The notes below the pieces were generated by a model, which had not been told where the DNA came from, searched no databases, and saw only the letters and a program-made list of their open reading frames with translations. Positions 44,885-56,534 of a stretch of DNA of 64,000 nt are shown one piece after another; position 1 is the stretch's first letter, and each line of letters opens with the position of its first letter. This DNA is from Trichobilharzia szidati. Lineage: Eukaryota > Platyhelminthes > Trematoda > Strigeidida > Schistosomatidae. Made by a program: the position numbers and the translations under genes. The stretch covers positions 68,368,416 through 68,432,415 of the forward strand of contig OX235271.1 of NCBI GenBank assembly GCA_944472155.2, in the 5' to 3' direction.

Positions 44885-45360
44885 TTCAAGTATTGGTTTG
44901 TAGGGAAGAAACAGCTGTCCAGTACTCCAGTGGTTCTCTAACCAGTGTCAGCTCATGATGAAATCCTGCAACCAATCAATCAAATCTCAACAAACTAGTA
45001 CTTGAATATCGATGAGATGCTCACTGGCTACTGGCTCTATTCAGGTACGTACTTACATGGGGTTCTAGTGGGTAGGTCGTGTGTGAGGAAAAATACTTGC
45101 CCAAGACATTGGCTAGCGGTCGCACTACGTCCTCAATTGGCAGAAGTTAGAATTCATCGGCTGGCCATTGGATTGGGTCCCAGTGGCTTAATGGTCTACG
45201 AGATCGCTGGCCTTGTAACCAGAAGGTCCTGAGTTCGAACCCTGGCGGTGGATGGGTACTGACGAAGAGTCCCAAACTAGACGAGGCAGTTGTCCAGTAC
45301 TCCCTACAGGTTTTCCACTGGTTCTCTAACCGATGTCAGCTCATGATGAAATCCTGTAAC
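44885..45360. mobile_element. SINE-B composite
   Basis: A short inverted part (44885-45010) with TTCAAGTATTGGTTTGT and its inverse ACAAACTAGTACTTGAA, then a full plus copy: GGTCCCAGTGGCTTAATGGT (A-box region), CTGAGTTCGAACCCTGGCGG (good B box), then GGGTACTGACGAAGAGTCCC ... GGCAGTTGTCCAGTACTCCC and TCTAACCGATGTCAGC. The ribozyme region has extra bases before stem II and GAGGC for GAAAC; inactive. Confidence 0.8.
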
Positions 45361-45764
45361 TAAATCAAGAAGGCTTTAAGCAAAAACCCGTGGTGTGACT
45401 ACAATTATTTCGTAAAACTATGAGATAAATACTAACAAATCTGGCCAGCTTAGTAATAAAGTTTGACAGTAAAATAATATAGCTCAAGAAATAATAAAAA
45501 GGCTTATTCTGTGTTGAAAATCATCCCAAGCATACTAAGGCGTATGAATACCTGGAAGGTTATGCCTTTCAAAGTGGACTTTGAAGTAAAACGATATTAT
45601 CACAGCAGACCGTTATACGAAACCCTAGTGAATGAATGATCTGATGGACAAAGCAGGGTTACAATAATTAAATGTTAGATTCTGATATTTTGATTTTTGT
45701 AAAAAAACACGCGATAAACTGATTGTGTCTATTTCAAACCGTTCTCCCATGGGTTCTTTTTTTC
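45361..45764. other. Intergenic DNA, nothing recognised
   Basis: No feature supported. Confidence 0.35.
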
Positions 45765-45990
45765 ATTCGTTTTGTTCCGAGTGGGAAAATGGGCTCCAAG
45801 TCTGAAGTTTCAGTAGCAGTAATATTTTTTAATGAGGTAGAGTTGCCAGCCTGACACTAAACACTAACTCTTTCTAGGCTTACTAGTAACTAGTAAACAG
45901 AGTGAGGATTAGGATTACGTCAACTAGAAATCGAACCTGGATGATGTGCTCGAGTGGAGAGCATTCAACTATTCAACCACCGATGGACAT
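45765..45990 (-). mobile_element. SINE-C, diverged copy
   Basis: TTGTTCCGAGTGGGAAAATG, AAGTTTCAGTAGCAGT, GAGTTGCCAGCCTGAC and the B-box region (complement of AAATCGAACCTGG). Confidence 0.55.
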
Positions 45991-46653
45991 CTTTTCTAGT
46001 AGATATTATCTGTTAGTCAGTACTCATAAATGCACACTCTAATCTTAAGGTATTCCATGCAACATAATCTTATCACTTTTTTCTGATCAGAGGTCATAAT
46101 TTGCACATATCTGTGATTATTATGATTCACCACACATACATCAAATAAACTGCATTGTAAGCATAAATAAATTCAGCAATTAAATTAAAACATGTTTCCA
46201 TCAGATAGCGATTAATATTCAAAGTAACTGCATGTTGATTTTTCCCTATATGAATGCGACATTCAGTCTATGTTAGATATCTTTTGACACAGTGTGTTTA
46301 TAGTGCCTAATATCCTTTTATATGATAGATATATAATAAGTCTTGATAACAATAAACAACATTTTTAGTTTATAGGTATACACATCTGCCTTTATCTGAA
46401 TCTACGTTCTTATCGTTTTGTCTCTGTTCATCAGAACACTTACTTTATTAAGTGCTATTTCTGTGTTTATTGCATGCATGAACAAAAACGTTACTGAGGT
46501 TTTTACAGTTAAACTTTGCTTAAGAAAGCTTGTGTCCTCCACCAAAATATATCCATTTGTTCATCTAATCTTTGTTTGAAGATAATCCTTATCAATTATC
46601 ACTCGTTAAATGAATCAAATTCCAGGTTGAGGACTTCTCACCACCGATCTTGG
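45991..46653. other. Intergenic DNA, nothing recognised
   Basis: No feature supported. Confidence 0.4.
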
Positions 46654-46667
46654 CGAAACTCTGATTT
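46654..46667 (+). repeat. Target-site duplication, left copy
   Basis: CGAAACTCTGATTT, identical to 47285-47298. Confidence 0.85.
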
Positions 46668-47284
46668 GGTGATATTAGATGGTTGGAGGAAATCGGTAGG
46701 AAGCTTTGAACCTTGATTTCGTGCTAGTTGGCACTCGTCAGCAAGGTGTATCTGCAACCTTGAAGGAATTCATGTCCCTCCTGAGATTCGAACTAGCATC
46801 ACTCAGTGCTGCAGTCAGAGACGTCACCACTGAGCTATTCGGGCTGTCTATTGACCTCCGGTAGAACTGTATTGGATGCTTTGATTGGACACTAGTCACT
46901 GACTAGTGTGTAATGTGTCTAGTCCTTTGTTTGATTCAGACTGAATTCCATCAGTCAAGTTTGCAATGTGGCCACCATGCTAGGTGGCTCGCCATCACGA
47001 TATCCAATACAGTCCCACAGGAGCTCAATAGCGAGCCCTAATAGCTCAGTGGCAACGTCTCTGGATGACGCGATTTCGAATCTCAGGAGGGACATGAGAT
47101 GCTTGAAGGTTGCAGATACAAGGTTGCTGACGAGTGGCAACTAGCACGAAACCAGCAATTCAAAGTGTACCGTGATGGCAAGCCACCTAGAATGGTGGCC
47201 ACATTGCAAACCTGACTGATAGAATTCAGTCTGCACCAAACAGAGGACTAGACACATTACACTAGTTACTGACTAGTGTCCAAT
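46668..47284. mobile_element. SINE-D, full-length foldback copy
   Basis: Bounded by a perfect 14-bp duplication. The left half runs GGTGATATTAGATGGTTGG ... to the tRNA-like region, with the inverse A box at 46830-46840 (CACTGAGCTATTCGGGC) and the inverse B box at 46780-46795 (GAGATTCGAACTAG). A plus-oriented inverted copy follows (AGCCCTAATAGCTCAGTGGC at 47035, GATTTCGAATCTCAGGAGGG at 47076). The halves pair almost throughout. Confidence 0.85.
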
Positions 47285-47298
47285 CGAAACTCTGATTT
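47285..47298 (+). repeat. Target-site duplication, right copy
   Basis: Identical to 46654-46667. Confidence 0.85.
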
Positions 47299-47954
47299 TC
47301 ATAAACAGTTAGGAAAACAAACAAATTAGTCATTAAACTAAAGAAACTATTCCCTGATTATGATGACTGAGTAAAAAAGGTTGTTTCGTTTAGTTCTTCC
47401 CAGCTACATACAACTTGAACATTATAAAAATATAAATTACGTAAAAGATATGAACACACGCAATGACAAGGAGTAATTTATATGAACAAAAAGTTACATA
47501 GGTCCGGAATGATGTGGGTTATGCAATTATTAAGACTAATAAGGGTAGAATATTTATAGGATCGACAAATATTCTTGAAAAAAACACAGTTCAAAATCTT
47601 TGAACTGAAACAAAGTCTAACTAGAACGAGTATGTCACAGTATATTGGCTTCAGTTATATAACGGTAGAGGACAAAATATTCAGTAAAGGAATGTTAATT
47701 TGGAATATAGTATCTCTGTATGGCGGAATTATGTACACAGATCTTGCGTATTGTGCTACTTATGCCCATCATATTGTGTTTCTTTGCCTTATTTTCTTGT
47801 CTCCCATGTTTTGCTGCAGCGTCGAATCATTTCCTCTCTTTGACGTCACATCTATCTCTCCGCTATTTTATATGTATATGCCGATGAACGTCTCTTTATA
47901 TACTTCGAGTAAATCTTATCTGCAGCACAAGCCACAAAGTCACCTCTCCACTGC
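47299..47954. other. Intergenic DNA
   Basis: A 132-codon plus frame (47575-47973) begins with a non-ATG codon and ends inside LINE-a sequence on the opposite strand; not called as a gene. Confidence 0.4.
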
Positions 47955-48350
47955 ACTTGGTCCTCTGACATAGCCTGTAAGCATTCATTTCCTCTCCAAA
48001 AGATCTGTATTTCACCCTCGGACTCAAGCTCAAGTTTTTATCTACCATTTGGGTTTCACTTTAGAGTCAGGTCTGCAACTGATATCTCAGCGTACATTCA
48101 ATCTCTCTCCACTTACTATTGCACATCTGTCGACCAATTGGTGGTGCATTGATGGTGCATTTTCACTCTCAGGATTCCTTATCTTCTGTGGCTGGTTGTC
48201 TCATCTTCATTAACGAGTGAAGGCAGATGCTGATAGAAGTTTGCATGCTACTGGAAATGCTTTTGGTGTTGTGCGCATCAACTCTCTGAACCACATTACT
48301 GACTTGACATTAGTGCTAATTTTTGTAGATCTCCACAGAGAGATTCTCCT
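47955..48350 (-). mobile_element. LINE-a fragment
   Basis: CATTTCCTCTCCAAAAGATC, ATTTGGGTTTCACTTTAGAG, TACATTCAATCTCTCTCCAC, TGATAGAAGTTTGCATGC and TGACTTGACATTAGTGC are collinear with 36.7-37.05 kb and 28.4-28.7 kb. Confidence 0.65.
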
Positions 48351-48534
48351 AAGTTAATTAAAAACGCTGTTATTATGTTTCACTGCACAGTATCCATCGA
48401 TGTAATAGATTCAGTTTATCATTTAGGCAGAATAGACAGACAACATTTTGGCCAGCTATTCAATAAGAGCAGTCTAAAACATCGCTTTGCATTCTAACTG
48501 ATTAAAAATGCCCATTAAAATTTTCAAAAGAATG

Positions 48535-48830
48535 GTTACTGAACAAGGAATACTCTTTTCGATAACTTCATCATCAGACTCTACAATTATATATACATAA
48601 TGGTAGTGAGTGAATTGGTGTTATGAACAACATTAATGTTTAAATAACCGCGAATCAATAATATCAACAGATTACAGTTCAATAGCATCAACATAACAAC
48701 AGATTGAATGTCATAAAAATTAGGAAAGATAATAAAACAAATTTATGAATTTCTAGTCTCTACTGAAGGCCAGGGTAGTAGTATTGGCTAGACCATCTGG
48801 TCTAAATCGGCCACAAAGCCAACATTGAAG
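48535..48830 (-). mobile_element. PLE-2 3' region
   Basis: GAACAAGGAATACTCTTTTC and CAGACTCTACAATTATATAT match the outer end at 41.61 kb; the GGCCAGGGTAGTAGTATTGG step matches 24.75 kb. Confidence 0.6.
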
Positions 48831-49010
48831 AATCCTTCTCCATCATCTACCAGGTGCCAAATAAATTGCCAAAAACATCGAAGTACAGCATGCTTCAAAC
48901 AGCAGAGGCTACCACAATTCGCGTGAAACAACCAGTGCTTTGTGTGCAAAAGAAGCAAGTCCAGGCACTATTACTGCCCTGGCATTGCATTCTGCCATTA
49001 TATTATTCTT
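48831..49010 (+). mobile_element. PLE-2 C-terminal coding fragment, plus orientation
   Basis: Plus-strand frame with FSIIYQVPNKLPKTSKYSML, QTAEATTIR and VLCVQKKQVQALLLPWH, the C-terminal tail also seen at 17.5-17.6 kb (IPKSLSRT..., AEAVAIR, PELCV, LPWPN). It is joined in opposite orientation to the 3' region on its left. Confidence 0.7.
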
Positions 49011-49624
49011 GACTTCTCGTGTCAATATCGTATTTATGTGCTCTTTTATGTAAAAGACAAGCATTAAGCCTCATATATAAGACTATAAATTCTAAAGAAA
49101 TGGGTTTTACCTTTTGAATCTGTAAGCCAAATAAAATTTCAGTGTGAAATGAGTTAGTGTCTACGTTTACAGTTTGATTTAGCCTTTAGCCTTCAAGTGA
49201 AACAACCGAAACTATGTACAATCCTTATTTGTACTGAATAGACAGATTGTTTTAAAAATTATGTATGCATCGTATTTTTCTCATGAATTAAAATCACATT
49301 AGTGTATATAGTGTTGCATATCATTTCATATAGATTTTATCAGCAAAATTAAGATGTAAATTTACACATTTGAAAAAAAAGACAAAAGAACACAAGATTA
49401 TTTAAACAAAATATTTGGTCCTCATTTTACTTAGATCTTTAATCTCTTGGCTTCACTGTTTATTTATTTGAAATAATTTTCAGTCTGAGAGTATTTTGTA
49501 TACATGATACATGTTTATTGAAGCACAGATTTTTTTTCCAAAATCAGCTTAGCATTGATTAAATCTAATAGTAGGAGACACAAACGGTTAATAATAGGAC
49601 TGAAGTGAAGTGAATAGTATTTTC
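49011..49624. other. Intergenic DNA, nothing recognised
   Basis: A+T-rich; no feature supported. Confidence 0.4.
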
Positions 49625-50290
49625 AAGTATTGGTTTTTGAAGGGATTTTATTTTATTGGTTGGAGGATTTCATCATTAACGGACATCGGTTAGAGTAGTG
49701 GACAGCTGCCTCGTCTAGTTTGGGACTCTTCATCAGTACCCATCCACCGCCAAGGTTCGAACTCAGGACCTGTTGGTTACAAGGCTAGCGAGTTCGTAGA
49801 CCATTTAGCCACTGGGACCCATTCCGAAGAATTCTAACGTCTGCCGCTTCATGATATAGCGCAACCACTTCCCAATGTCTTCTTCGATGAGTTACTGCCT
49901 CACCTTCAACCTGCTGTACCCTACTGGTCACACCTTCCCACTAGAACCTCAGGTAACTGCCTGAGTAGGGCCAGTCGCTAGTGAACATCATATCAGTTTT
50001 CACGTATTGGTTTTGTAGGGGTGTTTTTATTTGATTGGTAGGAGGATTTCGTCATGAGCTGACATCAGTTAGAGAACCATTGAAAAACCTGGGAGTGAAT
50101 TGGCAGAAGTTAGAATTTATAAGCGATTAGGTCGGATCCCAGTGGCTTAATTGTCTACGAGCTCGCCTTGTGACCAGAAGGTCCTGAGTTCGAACGCTTG
50201 GCGGGTGAGTCCTGATGAGGAGTCCCAAACCCACACGAAACAGCTGTCCAGTACTCGCTACAGGTTTTCCAATGGTTCTCCAACTGAATA
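49625..50290. mobile_element. SINE-B pair, minus copy then plus copy
   Basis: 49625-49990 is a minus copy with B box (complement of GGTTCGAACTC) and the ribozyme remnant. 50000-50290 repeats the outer end (CGTATTGGTTTTGTAGGGG) and then a plus copy: ATCCCAGTGGCTTAATTGTC, CTGAGTTCGAACGCTTGGCG, CCTGATGAGGAGTCCC ... CACACGAAACAGCTGTCCAG. TGATGAGGAGTCCC carries extra bases, and stem II is no longer complementary. Confidence 0.75.
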
Positions 50291-50599
50291 GTATTTATCA
50301 AGCAAATAAGAGTGAAAAGAAGAGCATTTTCATCTAATTTTTATCGTTTGATTATTGTTGCTTATGCCCGGTTAAAATCTGTTTGATTAGTTCACAGATC
50401 CTTGACGAAAAACGAATATTCAATATCTCTATGAATATTCTGACAACAAAAATTACCAGCCTCCTGGAATAGTTTGATCGTTAAGTCAAGGTCAGTCATC
50501 ACAAAGTTATTTTACACTATTTCAGCTAGGTTTTGGGAAATCAAAACAAGATTTTTCTGAACGCTTTCGTATAGAGACCGCGGAATTATTTGTTTGCAG

Positions 50600-50860
50600 G
50601 AATTTGGTCCATTTCAATTCCAGTCACGAACCGACTTTAGTTGGAGGAGCATTGAAAAAACAAGAAGTACTGGACAGCTGTTTCGTCATTGTCCGGGACT
50701 CTTTGACAGTATGCATCTATGATACCGGAAGTCAGAACTGATAGATCATTGTCTGATTGTCACTATAGCCCACGAGCTCTCCTTGTAGCCTTAACATCCT
50801 GGATTCGATCCCAGTTGTGATCACTGGATTGCAAAGTTACTCACACACAAGTTACTCTGA
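50600..50860 (-). mobile_element. SINE-B, minus copy, partial
   Basis: TTTGCAGGAATTTGGTCCAT (outer end), AAGTACTGGACAGCTGTTTC, GTCCGGGACTCTTTGACAGT. Most of the tRNA-like head is replaced by a second tRNA-like scrap (GGATTCGATCCCAG at 50800). Confidence 0.6.
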
Positions 50861-50869
50861 ACACAGCCC

Positions 50870-51215
50870 ATGATCTGCTTGATACTCCAAATGGTAATAA
50901 GGAAATCAAGCAAATCGGTATAAGACTATATACTACTGATTGTTTGAAATCAGTAGTTATATGCCACCCGCAGCAACGACTAGTGCCTACTAGGCAGATT
51001 AGAACGAACTAAACGCTAGACAGTTGTCTCGCTCGTTCGCGTGGCTGAGCGCATCAGAGGTGTCTCCGGTTTAACTCTGAGCTAAGAGACCTAAATCAGT
51101 CCAAACCATCCAAAACGAATATCCAATTTTTAAATCACCCCAATCTTACTAGCAAGAACTACCAGTTGATGTGAGTGGCACACAACTACTCACCCCAATC
51201 AATGAGTAGTACACA
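50870..51215. repeat. Repeat F
   Basis: ATGGTAATAAGGAAATCAAG then CTATATACTACTGATT, GTGGCTGAGCGCATCAGAGG, CTCCGGTTTAACTCTGAG and ACTACCAGTTGATGTGAGTG. The middle resembles the A and B boxes of a tRNA-Leu/Ser, so this may be another tRNA-derived repeat. Confidence 0.45.
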
Positions 51216-51969
51216 TTTTTAAGCAGATATAAATAAACTTAAACAGAAGAACATCAGTTATCAGTCTCTACTGCCACTGTGTTACATTAGGCTTTAAGAC
51301 TGTCATATTATCCTATCCTATTAAATGGATATGTCTGACTGCTTGTAGTCCTACAGCTGAGCTTTTTATTAGATTTCCTATTCTATTAGGATCTCGTTTT
51401 CTAAACTTTGCCAAGCGTTTTGTGTTCCGCCCCAGATAATCCAACCTAGCCTACTACTTTGACCAGGGTCAATATGATGAGTGGAGCACAAAAATACCAG
51501 CAGATATCGAACAGTATAACATGCATATTATAAGTTGTTCGTATCACTGCATACATCAACAAAAGGGGAAATATTCCTATCACTGATCTGTATGTTATAA
51601 CTTCAATATTTATTATTTACCTTTTTGTCCGAAATTCAGCTATGCACTAATATGTAACTGAAGGTGTAATACTTAAACGTATACATTATGTATGTATAAA
51701 GGAATATTTATTATCATGATAATAAAAACGAAATTAAAGATTTAAAGATAAAGTGAGGCAGTACACTTCATAGGACAAAAATAAGCATAAAAAGAATAAT
51801 TGATGGAATAATTATTACTACGGTAATCACCTGAGTGATTATTTAAGGGTGTAACAGTGTATTGCATAATATGCACAATGCGATTAACACTGTGTACAAT
51901 CACTGTTAATCACCGGAGCGTAAAACACCTGCAGCTACTGAACAGCTGATAAGTGAAGCTATTTTTGTT
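51216..51969. other. Intergenic DNA, nothing recognised
   Basis: No feature supported. Confidence 0.4.
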
Positions 51970-52330
51970 GATTCTGACACGCAGTAGAATCCAGGATGCT
52001 CATTTCGTCCCATTTGGGACCCGTCAGTTGAATGTACCTGTGTTCTCACCGAGACTCGAACCCAGCACCCAATGTTTTTAACGCGAAATCACTATTCAAA
52101 AGGCCATGAGGGCCACGACAACCACCTCTTTTGTAGAGGGTACCAGGTGTGCACGATAGATTGCCTTCGTGGTCCTCGTGGCCTGATGGATAAGACTTTG
52201 TCTGAAACGATGAGTTTATGTTTACACGGTTCGAGTCTTAGTCACAACACAATAACTCGCTTGGGATGCAGGTACATTCAGATGAGAGAGAACGTGTGTC
52301 CTTGATCCCATTGCTAGTTACTGTCAATTA
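51970..52330. mobile_element. SINE-A (Smα-like) composite
   Basis: A minus half (51970-52080): AGAATCCAGGATGCTCATTT, CGTCCCATTTGGGACCCGTC, GAATGTACCTGTG and the inverse B box. A plus half (52165-52330): GTCCTCGTGGCCTGATGGAT, ACGGTTCGAGTCTTAG, GATGCAGGTACATTCAGATG, AGAGAGAACGTGTGTCC. The ribozyme cores are broken in both halves. Confidence 0.75.
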
Positions 52331-53419
52331 AAATAAGTTCAAGTTAAGCCTTAGACATCATGGAAGCGTCCGTACTAGAGGCGGATATGTCAGCTTAGAC
52401 CGAACATTTCTTTCCAACATTTTGGACATTTTAACTTCACTAAATAATCTGTGAATTCATGAACACTTAATTTCAGTCTTTTTTGGCAACGGTATACTGT
52501 CTTCAGTTCATGTATAATAAATTAAGTTTGTTTTTAAGCTCTGGTTTGTAGAGAACTGGTTGATTTCTAGTTGAATTTCACTTAAACCGTAACCGGCCTC
52601 ACTTAGATAACCAATGGAATCCACAGAGTAGTTCGATATCTGTTTCTTTCTAGTTTGAGACTGTTGGGAAATTCACCCTCATGACTCCACAGGGAATAGG
52701 ACCTAGGGTCCTTAAATAATGAAGTGGCCCGATTACCATCCAGCCAATCAAATAGTATCCATTGACCCACTTATTTGTTTCATGTCGCATCACCACCAGC
52801 CAGTGTCACCAGAAAGTATCTATCCTTACACTTCTTCTTTTCTATCGAAAAACAAAATCCTCGAAATTCTTATCTTAACCAGTGCAAATTCTTGTTTAAC
52901 TCTTCTACCTATGCAAATTATACGTCACAGTGTGCAGTACTTGCTGTACATATATATTTGAGCTTTACCTAAAATTAAAGGCTGAAATTTTTGTCTCTGG
53001 TGATATTTTAAAACTGTTTTTGTCTATTGCGTCATTTTAGATCATGTAATACCTTGAATGACCTACTTTAACACCAAATTTGTCAGTTCTTCTTTTAAAA
53101 TAACACATGAAAAGTATACTAAGCAAAAATATACATGGATAAATGATCAGACAGTTTGCTTTAAATGTAATAAGTTTATTGAGTGTTTGATACTTTAGAA
53201 ATATTTGTATATTCCCGGTGGTCATCATAATACAAAGTAATTCAATAATTGAGAGAACATGTGTTTATAGCATATCTTTCCTTTTATTAAGTGGTAAAAA
53301 TGTATGTTGCATAGATTCCATGACAAAGATATTTAATTTAATATATTCTATGGCTTAAGGAAAACCAGAATTGAGTATATTACTAAAATTTAAGTCAGCC
53401 TAAATTACAGTAACTTCCA
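52331..53419. other. Intergenic DNA, nothing recognised
   Basis: Small traces of SINE-A end sequence near 52370-52410; otherwise nothing. Frames at 52719-52972 have no motif. Confidence 0.4.
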
Positions 53420-54030
53420 AATGTCGGTTTGGAAGGATTTAGATTATCTCAAGTCAAATCATGAACTGAAATCATTCAAAGAACTATAGAAAGCAGAGAG
53501 TAGTAGATAGCTGTTCTATACAAGTATGGAAGTCATCAAGCAGTATGCACCTATAATCCCATCGCTAATCCAATCCAGGTTAATGTTGCAAGCCCGTGGG
53601 TCATTTAGCCATTGGGAATGGAATCCAGTGGTACATGAATTCTAATTTCTAATAGTTCGTAAAATTTAGCGCAAATTTCACTATTGACTAACCACAGGAT
53701 GGATTACTTGCAGATCTAAAGAGAAGTATTGCCTTTCGGGTCTCATCATGTCAGATGCGAAGACAAATACTCTATGAATGACGCTGGTTAGTGGTTTCTC
53801 TATGTGTCTTAGATTGGCACAAGTTAGAAGTGATGAGCCATTGGATTTCGTCTCAGTGACTGAATGACCAATCGGCTTATTTCGTAACCTGAAGGTCCTG
53901 GGTTCGAACCCCAGTTTATGCGTACTGCTGGTGAGTCGCAAACTAGGACAAAACAGCTATCTAGAACTCCCTGGTCTTCAGTGATTCTCTAACCAATCTC
54001 AATCCGTAGTCAGACTTGGAATATATAAGC
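53420..54030. mobile_element. SINE-B composite, two inverted copies
   Basis: Minus copy (53420-53640) strongly decayed. Plus copy (53830-54030): CGTCTCAGTGACTGAATGAC, CTGGGTTCGAACCCCAG (perfect B box), then the ribozyme GCGTACTGCTGGTGAGTCGC ... GGACAAAACAGCTATCTAGAAC. Core CTGGTGA and CAAA instead of CTGATGA and GAAA; inactive. Confidence 0.75.
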
Positions 54031-54659
54031 ATTCAGTGCATTTCGATAACTTTCACGCCTGTTTAACATGGTGCTTAAGTTATGAAATGCATATCGTGAC
54101 GAAGTCAATTTGTGATAAACTCGGTTCTGTAGTTCCTACATCTTTTTGATTTTTTTCATATGAAAAATGTTCAGAATACTTTTATTTAATCTAAAAAGAC
54201 ATAGATCATCAAAAAATCTTCTTTCGGTAACTTCAAACCAAAGCTATACACAGATAATGGAAGTACCTATAAAGGTGTGTTGTTAATATCAGCTTATAAC
54301 AGAACGTATGAAATTAGATGTCCGGAAGATAATGAATAAATTACGAAAATTAGCTAAGTAGTCTCACCAGATGGATGACACTCAGCAGTTATTACCAGTA
54401 AAACTGTATGCTTCTGAAAACAGGAGTAGTGAAGATGGATTGCCTACCCAAAACTACTGGACAAGTTAAAATAAAAAGAAGGTATAAAATCCAAGCAGTA
54501 AATCCGACTGGTTGTGGACAGAAGCACATTTATAGGACAGCAAAAGGGGATGAGAATAACACCTGATTTAATGTTAAATAAGTTAAAGCATCTATATTCA
54601 CACTATTATGTCATACATATTTTAATGTACGTATTTAGTATATCTACAAACATACATAT
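54031..54659. other. Intergenic DNA, nothing recognised
   Basis: No feature supported. Confidence 0.4.
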
Positions 54660-54865
54660 ACATTCATTCCTTTCCGTTCCTAGTGGAACACAAGACTTCA
54701 GTATTCAGCTTTGAAGTTTCAGTAGCTAGCCTCATGCCCAACCTTTCCTCTTTACCGAGCTTTACTACCAGCTTAGCGAGGCTAAGGAGTGCGTTGGCCA
54801 GGATTTGAATCCCGGACCACGTCAGGGGTCGGAGACAGTTTTACCACTGAACCACCTACACACTG
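54660..54865 (-). mobile_element. SINE-C
   Basis: Minus strand: GTGTGTAGGTGGTTCAGTGG (A box), CGGGATTCAAATCCTGGC (B box), GCGAGGTAAA-type step, CATGAGGCTAGCTACTG, then TTGTGTTCCACTAGGAACG. Short internal deletion between the two last blocks. Confidence 0.7.
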
Positions 54866-54889
54866 TACTGTATTATGTACCGTATTACT

Positions 54890-55240
54890 ATTTATTATGA
54901 TTTCCTTGGGTCCTTTTTTGGAAATAGGGCTTCCACAGCACATCTCTATTTCAACCTATTCTCTTATGTTGTTTGTAGTCGACTCTAGGATCGCCTGTAA
55001 GCCTTCATCTCCTCCTAACACGATCTTCTTCATGTCACCCTCAAAAAAATGCCCAACTCAACGTTTCCCACTCGGTTTCACTTGAGCTTCTGCCCAGCAT
55101 GTGTTGTTACTGAATCGTTCCCTCAGCATATGGCCAATCCATCTACAAATTTCCGTTGTATATTTGTTTGCCTGAAGAATACTATAGCCAATAGGTATTA
55201 TCTACCCTGTAGTAAAGAATTCTTGTGGTAAAATGATCAC
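54890..55240 (-). mobile_element. LINE-a 3' fragment
   Basis: TTCCTTGGGTCCTTTTTTGG (3' end), GCCTTCATCTCCTCC, ACGATCTTCTTCATGTCACC, CGTTTCCCACTCGGTTTCAC and CATATGGCCAATCCATCT are collinear with the other LINE-a copies. Confidence 0.65.
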
Positions 55241-55924
55241 CTTCCACAAATTCTAAGTTATACCATAGCGTATGTACTTTTCCCCCAAAAAAGATTATTT
55301 ACTAGTGTAACAGGTTAGCTGAAATAACATAAAGTCACTGGCAATATTTATATACACATATATATCTGTGCTTGATATTATTATACGGGAAAGGAATTGT
55401 TTGTAAATTATGAATATTATTATTATAAAACATGAAATATGACATTTTCAGATGTTGTAAGTATTAGTATGAAATAAGAATGATAGGCTGTTAGAGAAGA
55501 ATGTTATTTCTAACAATTTTTTTGTTAACCCACTAATTCCTACTTTAGAATTATTAAGGCTAAGGTTTTTAAATACAATAGTGAAATTTTTCCCAGAATG
55601 TACTTTTAAAAGACAAAAGGGTTAAGATCCTCATCTGTTGAAAAGGAAAAATCTTTTTTAATTCAAATTCATTTAGCTTTCTAAATTGGCATTTTAATTT
55701 GTATTTTGCTTTTCACAATTATGAAAGTCAAATGAAACACATGTAACACATTTGTTAGGCATCTGAAGGGATTTTTCAGCTGTTTTTTTTCTCAAGAGCC
55801 CTGATGTCATTCACCGTCGATGGTGAAGGAGCAATCTTGTTGACTTTTCATTGTACAGTAACAATGTGTTTATCTAAACTCTTCTGAAGAAGTTCAGCAT
55901 GCTTTGCGTTTGATAGGTGTTTTG
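55241..55924. other. Intergenic DNA, nothing recognised
   Basis: A+T-rich; no feature supported. Confidence 0.4.
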
Positions 55925-56250
55925 TTTTTGATATGGTTGTGTTCTCTAAGCTGGACTGTTAATTTCCTAAGCTTTCATCGCCCTACTAGGCGACATCTGC
56001 AGCGCATAGGCTACAAGTAGCCTAGAGGGTGTGAAAACACACAAAAACAACCAACCACTTTCAAGGTCACCAGGAGAGATGATTAATAAACTCGTGGAGA
56101 AATCTGAAAGCTCACTTCATCAAATTGAAGTATGCACTGAAGATGTTGCCTAGTAGGGCGATGAAAGCTTCAAAAATAAACTATCCAGCTCAGAGAACAC
56201 AACCACATCAAAATCATCCACCTGAGCTACAAATCTTCTCCATCATATCT
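55925..56250 (+). mobile_element. PLE-1 C-terminus and 3' end with an inverted 3' UTR copy in front
   Basis: 56010-56152 reads on the plus strand LEGVKTHKNNQ, RSPGEMINKLVEKSESSLHQ and VCTEDVA-stop, the C-terminus of PLE-1 (compare VKTHKNNQSRPRSPGEM at 19.2-19.45 kb). The 3' UTR follows (TAGGGCGATGAAAGCTTC ... AACACAACCACATC). 55930-56010 is the same 3' UTR inverted. So the element has inverted terminal copies of its 3' end. Confidence 0.8.
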
Positions 56251-56354
56251 AAATATGTGTTTTGTTTTTCTATTTTTACCTTGAAATGAGAATGGTAAAG
56301 ATAAGTAAGAGCCTACGTATGTTTTCCAGATAGTAATTCATTTGAATGTATGAT

Positions 56355-56520
56355 GTTATGTACTACTGACTGGTTGATATGAAGAATTTGATACCAGTAC
56401 GAATTGTTTCAGCTATATGAGCTGAGCCAAATCAGATACAACGATGATGACCTCTATCCTAAACTAGAGAAACGGCTGCCCCGTGTTTACATCACTTCTG
56501 TCTGATTGATGTGGGTGCTA
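56355..56520. repeat. Repeat F trace
   Basis: TGTACTACTGACTGGTTGAT and TGATTGATGTGGGTGCTA only loosely follow repeat F. Low confidence. Confidence 0.25.
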
Positions 56521-56534
56521 TTCTGCTACTCGTA

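Noticed and set aside
45250..45310. Active hammerhead in the SINE-B copy at 45 kb
   Set aside because: The core region TACTGACGAAGAGTCCC has extra bases before stem II, and GAAA is replaced by GAGG.
47575..47973. 132-codon plus-strand frame
   Set aside because: No ATG start, and it ends in antisense LINE-a sequence.
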